Below are positions 15,689-24,289 of a stretch of 64,000 nucleotides of DNA, piece by piece. The stretch is taken from contig NZ_JAQGPL010000001.1 of the NCBI RefSeq assembly GCF_028826105.1, positions 2,630,501 through 2,694,500 on the forward strand, written 5' to 3'. Source of the stretch: Paenibacillus humicola (lineage in GTDB: Bacteria > Bacillota > Bacilli > Paenibacillales > Paenibacillaceae). How positions within the stretch are numbered: the first letter of the stretch is position 1; the number at the start of each line of letters is the position of its first letter. The notes under the pieces are model-generated. The model saw only the letters and a list, made by a program, of their open reading frames with translations, had not been told where the DNA came from and ran no database searches. A program made the position numbers and the translations under genes.

Positions 15689-16402
15689 ATGACAGATGAA
15701 GAGCGGTTCGCGATCGGCGATCTGATTTATCGCAATCCATTGGCTAGTGAAGACGATGTGCGCGATTTTAGGATGGAGGGGGAGGCCGCGGTCAGCTTTC
15801 CACTCGGCCGGATGCGGCTGGAGAACAAGCTCGATCCCGGGCTCGGACAGCAGTCGAATTTCGTCTACTGGTGCCCGATCGATTTCCCCGAAAACATTGC
15901 GGTCACGTGGGAGTTCCGGCCGCTGCGGGAGCCGGGCTTGTGCATCCTGTTTTTTGCGGCGAAGGGCAAAGGCGGCGAGGACTTGTTCGACGACCGGCTG
16001 ACGGCAAGAACCGGGGTTTACGGGCAGTATCATCACGGGGATATCCATGCGTATCACGTCTCGTATTTCCGGCGAAAGGAAACGGAGGAGCGCGGCTTTC
16101 ATACGTGCAATCTGCGCAAAAGCTACGGTTTTCATCTGGCGGCTCAAGGCGCCGACCCGATTCCGTCCGTAAGCGACGCAGTGCCGCCGTACCGGATGAA
16201 GCTGGTGAAATGCGGCCCGGAGATTCTGTTTGCCATTAACGGGCTGACCATTTTTCATTGGATCGACGACGGCAGGCGTTACGGAGAAGTGCTTGGCGGA
16301 GGCAAAATCGGCTTTCGCCAAATGGCGCCGCTCATTGCCGAATACGCCGATCTGAACGTCTATGACGTAACCAAAATACGCGATACGGGAGATGATCGTT
16401 GA
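15689..16402 (+). CDS. DUF1961 family protein
   Basis: 237 residues, no signal peptide. The pattern (DLIYRNPLASEDDVRDFRMEGEA, then FVYWCPIDFPENIAVTWEFRPL and GVYGQYHHGDIHAYHVSYFRR) matches DUF1961, a concanavalin-like beta-sandwich family found in polysaccharide utilization loci. It may bind or act on oligosaccharides, but no activity is established. The ATG is preceded by AGAAAGGAAC. The stop overlaps the start of the YetA-like gene by one base, so the two proteins are made together. Confidence 0.75.
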   Translation: MTDEERFAIGDLIYRNPLASEDDVRDFRMEGEAAVSFPLGRMRLENKLDPGLGQQSNFVYWCPIDFPENIAVTWEFRPLREPGLCILFFAAKGKGGEDLFDDRLTARTGVYGQYHHGDIHAYHVSYFRRKETEERGFHTCNLRKSYGFHLAAQGADPIPSVSDAVPPYRMKLVKCGPEILFAINGLTIFHWIDDGRRYGEVLGGGKIGFRQMAPLIAEYADLNVYDVTKIRDTGDDR

Positions 16403-18990
16403 TGACAGCGAATCAAACGGTTCGGCTGCGCTGGCTGAACGGCGGCCCTGCCGGGTCCGCCGGCGTTACATGGGGGATCCCGTGGGCCGAAGGGGAGCTG
16501 AAGCGAGAGGAACGCGTCGCCCTGCTTGCGTCAAACGGGCAGCGCGTTCCCGTGCAGAGCTGGCCGGCGGCCTACTGGCCGGACGGCAGCGTGAAATGGA
16601 GCGCTCATTCGGCGTCGTTCGCCGGCGGGGCGAACGATTCCTACGTCCTCGTCAAAGGCGAACCGGAGCCTGCCGATGCGCCGCTTCAGGCGAAAGACGC
16701 GGGCGATTATATCGAAGTGGACACCGGAGGCATCGTCTGCAGGGTGAACAAGACGGGATCGTCCGCCATCCGCTCGATTAACCGCGGCGGAACGCCGCTC
16801 TGCGCGGACGGAAAGCTGGTTTGCCTTCTTGAGCAGCGGCATCGGACCTCCGGAAGCACGGTTTACCGGGAAGAGACGTTTCACGGCGAGATTACGGGAG
16901 CGGTTCTGGAACAGAGCGGACCGGTTCGCGGCGTGATCAAAATCGAAGGCAGGCACCAAGCGGTTTCCGGCGCGAGAAAATGGCTGCCGTTCGTGCTCAG
17001 GCTCTATTTTTACGCCGGGCAGATCGGCATCAAAGCCGTCCATACGTTTCTGTATGACGGCAACGAACAGCAAGACCATATAAAAGGGCTCGGGATGACG
17101 TTCGCCGTCCCGATGAGCGGGCCGCTCTACAACCGGCATGTCCGCTTTGCCGGAGATACCGGCTTTTTCGCCGAATCGCCGAAGCTGCTCGCGACGCTCC
17201 GCACCCGCGGGAAATACGAGGACTTGTACAGGCGGCAGACGGCCGGGGAACCGGTAAGCTTCGATCCGCAGGAGGACGACCGGTTTCTCGAGCTGCTGGA
17301 CGATTCCGCGGTCTGGGACGAGTTCAAGCTCGTGCAGGCATCGTCCGACCATTTCCGCATTTCGAAACGGACGAAGGCGGAATGCGCCTGGATTAAGGCA
17401 GGCGAAGGCCGAAGATCCGGAGGGCTCGTCTATGCCGGGGGCGAAAGCGGGGGACTGGCGGTCGGCATCCGCAATTTTTGGCAGAAGCATCCTTCCGCCA
17501 TGGAAGCCGTAGGGCTGTCGAAGGACGAAGCCGTCCTGACCGCATGGTTCTGGTCGCCGGACGCCGGTGCGATGGATTTGCGCCATTACGATACGGAAAC
17601 TCATGTCGCATCCTCCTACGAAGGCTTCGAAGAGATGCGCGCCACGCCTTACGGCATCGCGAATACGAACGAGCTGACGATCTGGTGCCTGGACCGGACG
17701 CCCGGGCAGGAAACGCTGCGCGCGATGGCGACGGAAGCCGAGGCTCCGAGCCTGCTTGTCTGCGAGCCGGAGCATTACCATCGGACCGGAGCCTTCGGCG
17801 TTTGGAGCCTTCCGGACCGCAGCCGGCCGGAGCGGGCGTTTTTGGAGGAGCGGCTTGACGCCGTCATTCGATTTTACAAGGATGAAATCGAGCAGCGGCG
17901 ATGGTACGGCTTTTGGGATTACGGCGACGTGATGCACAGCTACGACCCGGTGCGGCACGTCTGGCGGTACGATATCGGCGGCTGCGCCTGGCAGAATACG
18001 GAGCTGGCGCCGAATATGTGGCTTTGGTACATGTTTCTGCGCAGCGGCAGAGAGGACATTTTCAGGCTGGCGGAGGCGATGACCCGCCATACGAGCGAAG
18101 TCGATGTGTATCACTTCGGGCCTTACGCGGGTCTCGGGTCGCGCCACAATGTCGTGCACTGGGGCTGCGGCTGCAAGGAAGCCCGCATCGGCATGGCGGG
18201 GCTGCACCGGTTTTATTATTATTTGACGGCGGACGAGCGGATCGGCGATATTATGGACGAGGTGAAGGATTCGGATTTTTCGACGGTGGGCCTCGATCCG
18301 ATGCGCTCCTACTTTCCGAAGGACGAATTTCCGACCCATACCCGGGTCGGCCCGGACTGGGCGGCGTTCAGCTCGAACTGGATGACGCGCTGGGAGCGGT
18401 ATGAGGATACGGCGTACCGGGATAAGCTGCTGGTCGGCATCGCTTGCATCAAAAGCATGCCGTTCCGGCTGCTCACCGGTCCGGTGTACGGGTACGATCC
18501 AAAATCGGGCGAATTGTTCCATTTCGGCGACGACAACTGGGGACGGCATCTCGCTATTTGCATGGGCGGGCCGCAGGTGTGGTTCGAGCTGGCGCGGCTG
18601 CTGAAGGACCCGGAATGGGAGGCGATGATGGCGGAATTCGGCGAATTCTATTTACTCCCGAAAGAGGAAAAGGAGCGGCGGACCGGCGGCGCCATCCGCC
18701 GCGGCAGCTTCGACCACCCGGTGCTGTGCGCGTCGATCGTGGCGTACGCTGCCCATAAACATAACGACAAAGCGCTTGCGAGGCAGGTATGGGACATTTT
18801 GCTGCAGGACCGTTTCGGACTTGAGGACCCCGGGGACGCGCAAGCGGTGGCACAGGATTATTTGAGACCGCTGAACGAAGTGCCGTGGATCAGCACCAAT
18901 ACCGCCTCGCAATGGTCGCTGAACGTGATCCTCGGGCTTGAGCTGATCGGAGAGGCTTTGGTTGAACGGGCGGAAGCGGTTAAATCATGA
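16402..18990 (+). CDS. YetA/PcRGLX-like protein (PL26-type rhamnogalacturonan exolyase family)
   Basis: 862 residues, close to the size of Bacillus subtilis YetA. It has no signal peptide, so it should act in the cytoplasm on imported oligosaccharides. The N-terminal RIFT-barrel region (VRLRWLNGGPAGSAGVTWGIPWAEGEL) is followed by a beta-rich domain and a C-terminal helical catalytic region (WYGFWDYGDVMHSYD, then GRHLAICMGGPQVWFE). PcRGLX-type enzymes remove unsaturated disaccharide ends from rhamnogalacturonan. YetA is encoded beside the lpl importer genes in B. subtilis; here an lpl-type importer follows at 20459. Confidence 0.8.
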   Translation: MTANQTVRLRWLNGGPAGSAGVTWGIPWAEGELKREERVALLASNGQRVPVQSWPAAYWPDGSVKWSAHSASFAGGANDSYVLVKGEPEPADAPLQAKDAGDYIEVDTGGIVCRVNKTGSSAIRSINRGGTPLCADGKLVCLLEQRHRTSGSTVYREETFHGEITGAVLEQSGPVRGVIKIEGRHQAVSGARKWLPFVLRLYFYAGQIGIKAVHTFLYDGNEQQDHIKGLGMTFAVPMSGPLYNRHVRFAGDTGFFAESPKLLATLRTRGKYEDLYRRQTAGEPVSFDPQEDDRFLELLDDSAVWDEFKLVQASSDHFRISKRTKAECAWIKAGEGRRSGGLVYAGGESGGLAVGIRNFWQKHPSAMEAVGLSKDEAVLTAWFWSPDAGAMDLRHYDTETHVASSYEGFEEMRATPYGIANTNELTIWCLDRTPGQETLRAMATEAEAPSLLVCEPEHYHRTGAFGVWSLPDRSRPERAFLEERLDAVIRFYKDEIEQRRWYGFWDYGDVMHSYDPVRHVWRYDIGGCAWQNTELAPNMWLWYMFLRSGREDIFRLAEAMTRHTSEVDVYHFGPYAGLGSRHNVVHWGCGCKEARIGMAGLHRFYYYLTADERIGDIMDEVKDSDFSTVGLDPMRSYFPKDEFPTHTRVGPDWAAFSSNWMTRWERYEDTAYRDKLLVGIACIKSMPFRLLTGPVYGYDPKSGELFHFGDDNWGRHLAICMGGPQVWFELARLLKDPEWEAMMAEFGEFYLLPKEEKERRTGGAIRRGSFDHPVLCASIVAYAAHKHNDKALARQVWDILLQDRFGLEDPGDAQAVAQDYLRPLNEVPWISTNTASQWSLNVILGLELIGEALVERAEAVKS

Positions 18991-18996
18991 GCGAAG

Positions 18997-19032
18997 CGCC
19001 TTATCGGGTATTGCCCGGTAAGGCGTTTTTTT
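18997..19032 (+). terminator. Rho-independent terminator after the YetA-like gene
   Basis: CGCCTTATCGGG (18997-19008) pairs with CCCGGTAAGGCG (19014-19025), followed by seven T. The gap up to 19357 is AT-rich and otherwise holds only the promoter at 19205. Confidence 0.9.
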
Positions 19033-19204
19033 ACGGATTCGGGAGAGTTGCAATTAAAATATATTGAATATATATATTTAAAAAGCCGCCGATTCCTCTC
19101 TAACAGCCAAAACGATGTACTGCCTTCAGGAAGCACACGTATCGGAGGCATATAACTTAAATTTTTATAAATTTTAAGAAAGTCGTTCCCCATGCATTTC
19201 TTTA

Positions 19205-19233
19205 TTGTACATATTCTATATATATGATATATT
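19205..19233 (+). promoter_or_regulatory. Probable sigma-A promoter for the PhyH-type gene
   Basis: TTGTAC (19205-19210), a 17-base AT-rich spacer and TATATT (19228-19233), about 125 bases before the coding start. Confidence 0.5.
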
Positions 19234-19357
19234 CAGGGCGATTGCGGCATGCAGGAGAATCAAGGGGAAGCTATGGAAGGCAGCGGAGGATGCCGATGCC
19301 GCAAATGCCAGGCGTCGTTTGCTTCGAACTCACTTTTCAAAATCGGGAGGTTGTCGC

Positions 19358-20167
19358 ATGTCTGCTGAGCTGTATCAGGGGCCGCTGGCTGTTTCCGAGC
19401 CCGGTGAATTTACGGAGCTTGACCGCTTTATGTTTGAATCGTGGGGATATCTGGTGATCCCGAACGTCCTGTCCGCCGATCAGGTGCAGCAATGTCTGGA
19501 GGCGTCCGTCCGCCTTCACGAGAAGGCGGGCACGACGGGGTGGGCGCAGGTTGGACGGGGGTTCGAAACGGAGGCGGCGCTGGAGGAATTGATCGATCAT
19601 CCGGCCGTGCTGCCGAAGGTCAGGGCCTTATATGGCGACCGCTTCATTTTGCAGTCCGCCTGGTGCACGAAGCAGCCGGCGTTCGGGGGCCACGGCGGCT
19701 GGCATCAGGACGGCTCGGGCGCGTACGATTTCAAGCGGCTCGGCTACCCGATTCCGCTGCTCCAGCTGCGCGCGTCGTACCTGCTAACCGATCAGTCCCG
19801 CCCGCGGATGGGCAACATGGAAATGATCCCGGGCAGCCACCGGGCGCAGGTGCCGCTGCCGCCGGACATTCGCGCGGCAAAAGGCGATCTGCCGATCGGG
19901 CACGTCATCTGCGCGCCGGCCGGCTCCGTGCTGCTGTTTCACAATGCCGTCTGGCACCGCACGTACGCGCACGACGGCGATTACGACCGGTACACCGCCC
20001 ACTATATTTACAGTCCGCCGTGGGTCCGGTTCTCCGACCGGTTTCATAACGATAAGGATTATTTGCAGCGCACGACGCCCGTACGCCGCTATCTGGCGGG
20101 CGAATTCGAGCGGCCCGACGCGCCGTTCGGGGCCGGGTATCCGGCGACGGTTTTCGGGGACGAATAA
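19358..20167 (+). CDS. Phytanoyl-CoA dioxygenase (PhyH) family protein
   Basis: 269 residues, a non-heme Fe(II)/2-oxoglutarate dioxygenase of the PhyH family. The metal site is visible as HQD in GWHQDGSG and the distal histidine in NAVWHRTYAH; an arginine for 2-oxoglutarate lies in DRYTAHYIYSPP. The start follows GGGAGG. Such proteins near sugar loci hydroxylate small molecules of unknown identity. It stands alone between two terminators, so it is expressed separately from the neighbouring polysaccharide genes. Confidence 0.82.
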   Translation: MSAELYQGPLAVSEPGEFTELDRFMFESWGYLVIPNVLSADQVQQCLEASVRLHEKAGTTGWAQVGRGFETEAALEELIDHPAVLPKVRALYGDRFILQSAWCTKQPAFGGHGGWHQDGSGAYDFKRLGYPIPLLQLRASYLLTDQSRPRMGNMEMIPGSHRAQVPLPPDIRAAKGDLPIGHVICAPAGSVLLFHNAVWHRTYAHDGDYDRYTAHYIYSPPWVRFSDRFHNDKDYLQRTTPVRRYLAGEFERPDAPFGAGYPATVFGDE

Positions 20168-20207
20168 CAGGGACATAAACATCTTACAAACAGCATAGCC
20201 GGGAAGA

Positions 20208-20253
20208 AAAACAGGTCAAGTAAAAGCGTAGTAACGCTTTTATTTGGCCTGTT
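20208..20253. terminator. Long terminator hairpin
   Basis: A near-perfect 20-bp stem: AAACAGGTCAAGTAAAAGCG (20208-20227) pairs with the segment 20234-20253 ending in GGCCTGTTT, with one or two G-T pairs. It has T-rich flanks on both sides. Confidence 0.85.
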
Positions 20254-20458
20254 TGGCGTTTTATCCCGTTCAAGGCTTCTGCCGCTGTCCAAAATTAACC
20301 CGAATGAATCTTGTCTACACCACGTAATCTTAAAATAAAACGCGGCAGCGGACGAGGTCTATTCATTCATGCATAGCGGACGATCTCAAACGAAAGGGGA
20401 GTGGTATGGCCGGCAAAGGCAATGAATCCAACAACGAAACCGGGAGGTTCGAGCATCG

Positions 20459-22189
20459 ATGAAGAAAGGATTTTTAACGGTATTGGCGGCCGCTCTTATC
20501 GTTTCCGTAAGCGCTTGCAGCGGAAATGGAGGCGATGAGCAGGCAAAGGGCCCGGACCGGGAATCCCCCGGCACGGAAGCTTCCGGCTCCGGGAAGACGG
20601 GAGAAGACGCGCCGGGACAAACGATCGACCCGTTCGGCAAATACGACCAGCTGGTGACGATGAGCACCGGGCAATGCATCGACCCGACGGCCCAGGATAC
20701 GCTGGGGCCGGGGGAGACGCCGTCGGATAACGTATACACAAGAGCGATCGAGCAGGAGATGAATATTAAAACGACCAGTTACTGGACCGTCGCCTGCACC
20801 AATCTGGACCAAAAGGTGAGCCTCGCCATCGCCAGCAACGATTTGCCCGACGCGATGAAGGTCAACAAGGTTCAGCTCAGAGAAATGGTGGAATCCGGCC
20901 AGCTGGAAGAGATGACGGAGGCCGTGAAATACGCGTCCCCGTTTATTCAGGAGGCTTGGAAAACGACCAACGGCGAGGCGATGGCCTCGGCCACCTTCGA
21001 CGGCAAGCTGATGGCCATTCCGGGCGTCGGCAGCTCGGACGGCGCCCTTCACAACCTGTGGATTCGCAAGGATTGGCTCGACAAGCTGGGTCTTGAGCTG
21101 CCGAAGACGCTGGACGACCTGGAGAAAGTGGCCAAAGCCTTTGTAGAACAGGATCCGGACGGCAACGGAAAAGCGGATACGATCGGCATCATGGGCACGG
21201 ACGCGAACGATCCCCTGTATCCGACTTTTCTGGAAGGAACGGAAAAAGGGCTCGGCAGCATTTTCTACGCCAAAAACGCTTATCCGGGTTATTGGGTGAA
21301 GGGCTCGGACGGGAGCGCCGTCTACGGCTCGATTCAGCCGGAAACGAAGGAGGCGCTTTCGGTGCTGCGCAAATGGTATGCGGAAGGACTGATCGATCCT
21401 CAGGTGGGCGTGCGCAAGGACGACAACGAACCGATCGTTGCCGGGAAAGCGGGCATTTTCTTTCAAGCGCTGTGGGCCGCTTATACACCGCTGACGGATG
21501 CCTGGAAGAACGACCCGAAGGCCAACTGGCAGTCCTACGCGCTGCCTCTCGATGCCAACGGCAAATGGAATCAGACCGTCAACGCGCCGACCGTGGAATG
21601 GCTGGTCGCCAAGAAGGGCTTTAAACACCCGGAAGCTGTCATGAAGCTGGCGAATTACCGCATGGCCAAAGGCGATCATTTCGAGGAGGACTTAGGCGTC
21701 GAGGGATCGAATATGCCGCTCCGGACCTCCTTCGACCGGCGGGATCAAATGACGGCAATCGCGAAGCTGATCAAAGGCGTATTCGAGGAAGGCCAGCCGA
21801 AGGAAACGCTCGACGTCGATTTCGAGCCGGCTTTATATCCCGACGATTATAACAAATATGTGCAGGTCAAGAAGAAGCCTTACGATAACTACGATATTCA
21901 AAATTGGAATCTTGAGGATATGGCAGGTTTCACTCGAATGTATGTACGGGTGGTCGGCAGCAGACCGCTTATGGATCCGAATCGGAACGACGTCGAAAGC
22001 CTGATCTGGGAGCAGACGCCGACGATGACGAAGCGCTGGGCGAATTTGATGAAGCTGGAATCCGAGACGTTCTATAAAATCATCTTGGGCTCCGCTCCGC
22101 TCGATTCGTTCGATCAATTCGTCGAAAGCTGGAAAAGACAGGGCGGCGATCAGATTACGAAGGAAGTACAGGACTTCCTGAAGCAGTGA
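20459..22189 (+). CDS. LplA-type sugar ABC importer solute-binding lipoprotein
   Basis: 576 residues. The signal peptide ends with lipobox VSAC, so the mature protein is anchored by a lipid on the outer membrane face. The length and pattern (IRKDWLDKLGLELPKTLDDLEKVAKAF, DPDGNGKADTIGIMG) fit the large LplA/YtcQ-type binding proteins that serve oligosaccharide importers. GGGAGG supports the start. The two permeases follow after a hairpin at 22209. No ATPase gene is present, so a shared MsmX-like ATPase elsewhere is expected. The ligand is inferred to be a rhamnogalacturonan fragment from the neighbours. Confidence 0.87.
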   Translation: MKKGFLTVLAAALIVSVSACSGNGGDEQAKGPDRESPGTEASGSGKTGEDAPGQTIDPFGKYDQLVTMSTGQCIDPTAQDTLGPGETPSDNVYTRAIEQEMNIKTTSYWTVACTNLDQKVSLAIASNDLPDAMKVNKVQLREMVESGQLEEMTEAVKYASPFIQEAWKTTNGEAMASATFDGKLMAIPGVGSSDGALHNLWIRKDWLDKLGLELPKTLDDLEKVAKAFVEQDPDGNGKADTIGIMGTDANDPLYPTFLEGTEKGLGSIFYAKNAYPGYWVKGSDGSAVYGSIQPETKEALSVLRKWYAEGLIDPQVGVRKDDNEPIVAGKAGIFFQALWAAYTPLTDAWKNDPKANWQSYALPLDANGKWNQTVNAPTVEWLVAKKGFKHPEAVMKLANYRMAKGDHFEEDLGVEGSNMPLRTSFDRRDQMTAIAKLIKGVFEEGQPKETLDVDFEPALYPDDYNKYVQVKKKPYDNYDIQNWNLEDMAGFTRMYVRVVGSRPLMDPNRNDVESLIWEQTPTMTKRWANLMKLESETFYKIILGSAPLDSFDQFVESWKRQGGDQITKEVQDFLKQ

Positions 22190-22208
22190 CGAGCCGAATG
22201 GACATAAC

Positions 22209-22237
22209 GGGGCGCCGGATGAAGGGGCGCCTCTTTA
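22209..22237 (+). terminator. Intra-operon hairpin between binding protein and permease genes
   Basis: GGGGCGCC (22209-22216) pairs with GGCGCCTC (22226-22233), followed by TTTAT. It may lower downstream expression relative to the binding protein. Confidence 0.6.
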
Positions 22238-22266
22238 TGTGAACGGGGAAAGGAAGGAGGAACGCG

Positions 22267-23157
22267 ATGAAATCGAAAGGTTTTGTCAAGCATTACGTGC
22301 TGATGCTTCTGCCGGGCTACGCGTGGGTGATCGTCTTTTGCGTCATCCCGATGTTCGGGATCGCCATCGCCTTTCAGGACTTTAACCCGGTGAGGGGCAT
22401 TCTGGGCTCCAAATGGTCGGGTCTCGATACCTTCGAATATATGTTCCAGCTGGACGACACGAAGACTATTTTCGTGAACACCTTGTTTATCGCCTGCATG
22501 AAAATCGTCGGGAATCTGATCGTTCCGTTAACGTTTGCGCTGATGCTGAACGAGCTGCGCATCACGATCCTGAAACGGTCGATTCAGACGATCGTCTACT
22601 TGCCCCACTTTTTGTCCTGGGTCATTTTGGGGGGCATCGTGCTCGATCTCTTTTCCTACACGGGACCGGTCAACCAGCTGCTGGCCTTATTCGGAGCGGA
22701 ACCGGCGGTCTTTTTTGCCAAAGCGCCGCTGTTCCCGTACCTTGTCGTCGGAAGCGACATTTGGAAGGACTTCGGGTTCAATACGATCATCTATCTCGCG
22801 GCTATGACGGGAATCAACCCCGCCCTGTACGAGGCGCACGCCATCGACGGAGGCGGCCGGATAAAAGCCCTTTGGCATATCACTCTGCCCGGGATCCGGA
22901 CGACCGTGGCGCTGCTGGCCGTGCTCAGTCTCGGCAATGTGCTCAATGCCGGATTCGATCAAATCTTTAACCTGTATAATCCGCTGGTCTACTCGACGGG
23001 CGATATCATCGACACCTGGGTGTACCGGGCGGGCCTCCTCGATCTGCAGTACGAACTGGCGACGGCCGTCGGCCTGCTCAAATCCGTTATCGGGCTGATT
23101 CTGATTTCGATTTCTTACGTACTGGCTTATCGTTTTACGAACTACCGCATTTTCTAG
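22267..23157 (+). CDS. Sugar ABC transporter permease, LplB type
   Basis: 296 residues with six membrane segments. The cytoplasmic EAA loop, which docks the ATPase, is visible in PALYEAHAIDGGGRIKALWHITLPGI. It pairs with the second permease that follows. AAGGAGGAACGCG supports the ATG. It imports the ligand of the preceding binding protein, most likely a pectin-derived oligosaccharide. Confidence 0.88.
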   Translation: MKSKGFVKHYVLMLLPGYAWVIVFCVIPMFGIAIAFQDFNPVRGILGSKWSGLDTFEYMFQLDDTKTIFVNTLFIACMKIVGNLIVPLTFALMLNELRITILKRSIQTIVYLPHFLSWVILGGIVLDLFSYTGPVNQLLALFGAEPAVFFAKAPLFPYLVVGSDIWKDFGFNTIIYLAAMTGINPALYEAHAIDGGGRIKALWHITLPGIRTTVALLAVLSLGNVLNAGFDQIFNLYNPLVYSTGDIIDTWVYRAGLLDLQYELATAVGLLKSVIGLILISISYVLAYRFTNYRIF

Positions 23158-23174
23158 AGATGGGAAGTGAGACG

Positions 23175-24068
23175 ATGGTTAAAGACATGACGATCGGCTC
23201 CAGGCTGTTCAATATCGTATTGATCGTCATTTTGCTGGGCATTACGCTCACCTGCATTCTGCCGATCTGGTACACGCTGGCGCTGTCGCTCAGCTCCAAA
23301 GCGGCGGCGGCCGGCGGCCTGGTCTGGCTGTGGCCGGTCGGATTCAATCTGAACTCGTACCGCGAGCTGTTAAGCGACACGCAATTTTTCCATTCGTTCT
23401 GGATCTCCGTCCAGCGCGTGGCGATAGGGCTGGTGCTGAACTTTTTCGTCGTCGCGCTGATGGCTTACCCGTTATCGAGGAGTACGAGAGAATTCCCGCA
23501 GCGCAACGCGCTCATGTGGATCCTCGTGTTTACGATGCTGTTCAACGGGGGACTGATTCCCTTGTATTTGACGGTCAAGGCGCTGGGCATGATCAACAGC
23601 ATCTGGGCGCTCGTATTGGTTGCGGGCGCGACGCACGGACTGGTGTTCAACGTGATCCTGACCGTCAATTTCTTCCGCAATTTGCCGAAGGAGCTGGAAG
23701 AGGCGGCGCTCGTCGACGGAGCGGGGCCGTGGATCATGCTGACCCGCGTGTTCATCCCGCTCTCCGTCCCGGTGCTGGCCACGGTTTCGTTGTTCAACAT
23801 CGTCATGCACTGGAACGAATTTTTGTACGGGCTGATCTTCATGACCCGCGAGGAATTTTATCCGCTTCAAACGTACATTCAGCAGCTGGTCGTCGTCTTC
23901 AATCCGAACATTCTCGACGAAGAACAGATGAAAATGATGGCCTCGCTCTCGAACCGGACGCTGAATGCGGCCAAGGTGTTCATCGCGATGATCCCCATTT
24001 TGGCCGTGTATCCGTTTCTTCAGCGGTATTTTATTCACGGGATCACGCTCGGGTCCGTGAAGGAATGA
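23175..24068 (+). CDS. Sugar ABC transporter permease, LplC type
   Basis: 297 residues, six membrane segments, with the EAA loop ELEEAALVDGAGPWIMLTRVFIPL. The ATG at 23175 has GGGAAGTGAG upstream; an in-frame ATG at 23160 lacks one. It is the second membrane half of the importer, 17 bases after the first. The C-terminus GITLGSVKE is typical of the family. A gene remnant, not an ATPase, follows. Confidence 0.88.
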   Translation: MVKDMTIGSRLFNIVLIVILLGITLTCILPIWYTLALSLSSKAAAAGGLVWLWPVGFNLNSYRELLSDTQFFHSFWISVQRVAIGLVLNFFVVALMAYPLSRSTREFPQRNALMWILVFTMLFNGGLIPLYLTVKALGMINSIWALVLVAGATHGLVFNVILTVNFFRNLPKELEEAALVDGAGPWIMLTRVFIPLSVPVLATVSLFNIVMHWNEFLYGLIFMTREEFYPLQTYIQQLVVVFNPNILDEEQMKMMASLSNRTLNAAKVFIAMIPILAVYPFLQRYFIHGITLGSVKE

Positions 24069-24088
24069 AGGCGGCGCATCTCCGCTGA

Positions 24089-24289
24089 AGCAGCGACGTA
24101 TCGACAGGCGAACCGCACCTTGCGCTGAAAATGAAATTGCAGCCCGGCGAACAGGCCGGATGCGTGCGGCTCCTGCAGTCGGACCGGAATGCGGTCTTCT
24201 CGGAGCAGGACGCCGAGCTGACAATAGCCGTATCGAAACTGGAAGTTCGGGAGTTTATTCGAATTGAATTGGAGGAAAACCGCTCATGA
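24089..24289 (+). pseudogene. Remnant of a deleted gene, 66 C-terminal codons
   Basis: An open frame of 66 codons without an upstream start (TGA at 24086) encodes a plausible protein end with PHLALKMKLQPGEQAGCVRL and IAVSKLEVREFIRIELEEN. It carries GGAGG near its end, and its stop overlaps the next start as ATGA, the coupling expected of a complete upstream gene. I read it as the tail of a larger protein whose 5-prime part was deleted. The beta-strand-rich tail resembles C-terminal domains of secreted or metallohydrolase-type proteins, but I cannot assign a family. An in-frame ATG at 24131 could still give a 52-residue product. Confidence 0.55.

Noticed and set aside
16531..18549. 672-codon open frame on the minus strand
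   Set aside because: It is antisense to the YetA-like gene, Arg/Pro/His-rich and without start signals; such frames arise from the high third-position G+C of the real gene.
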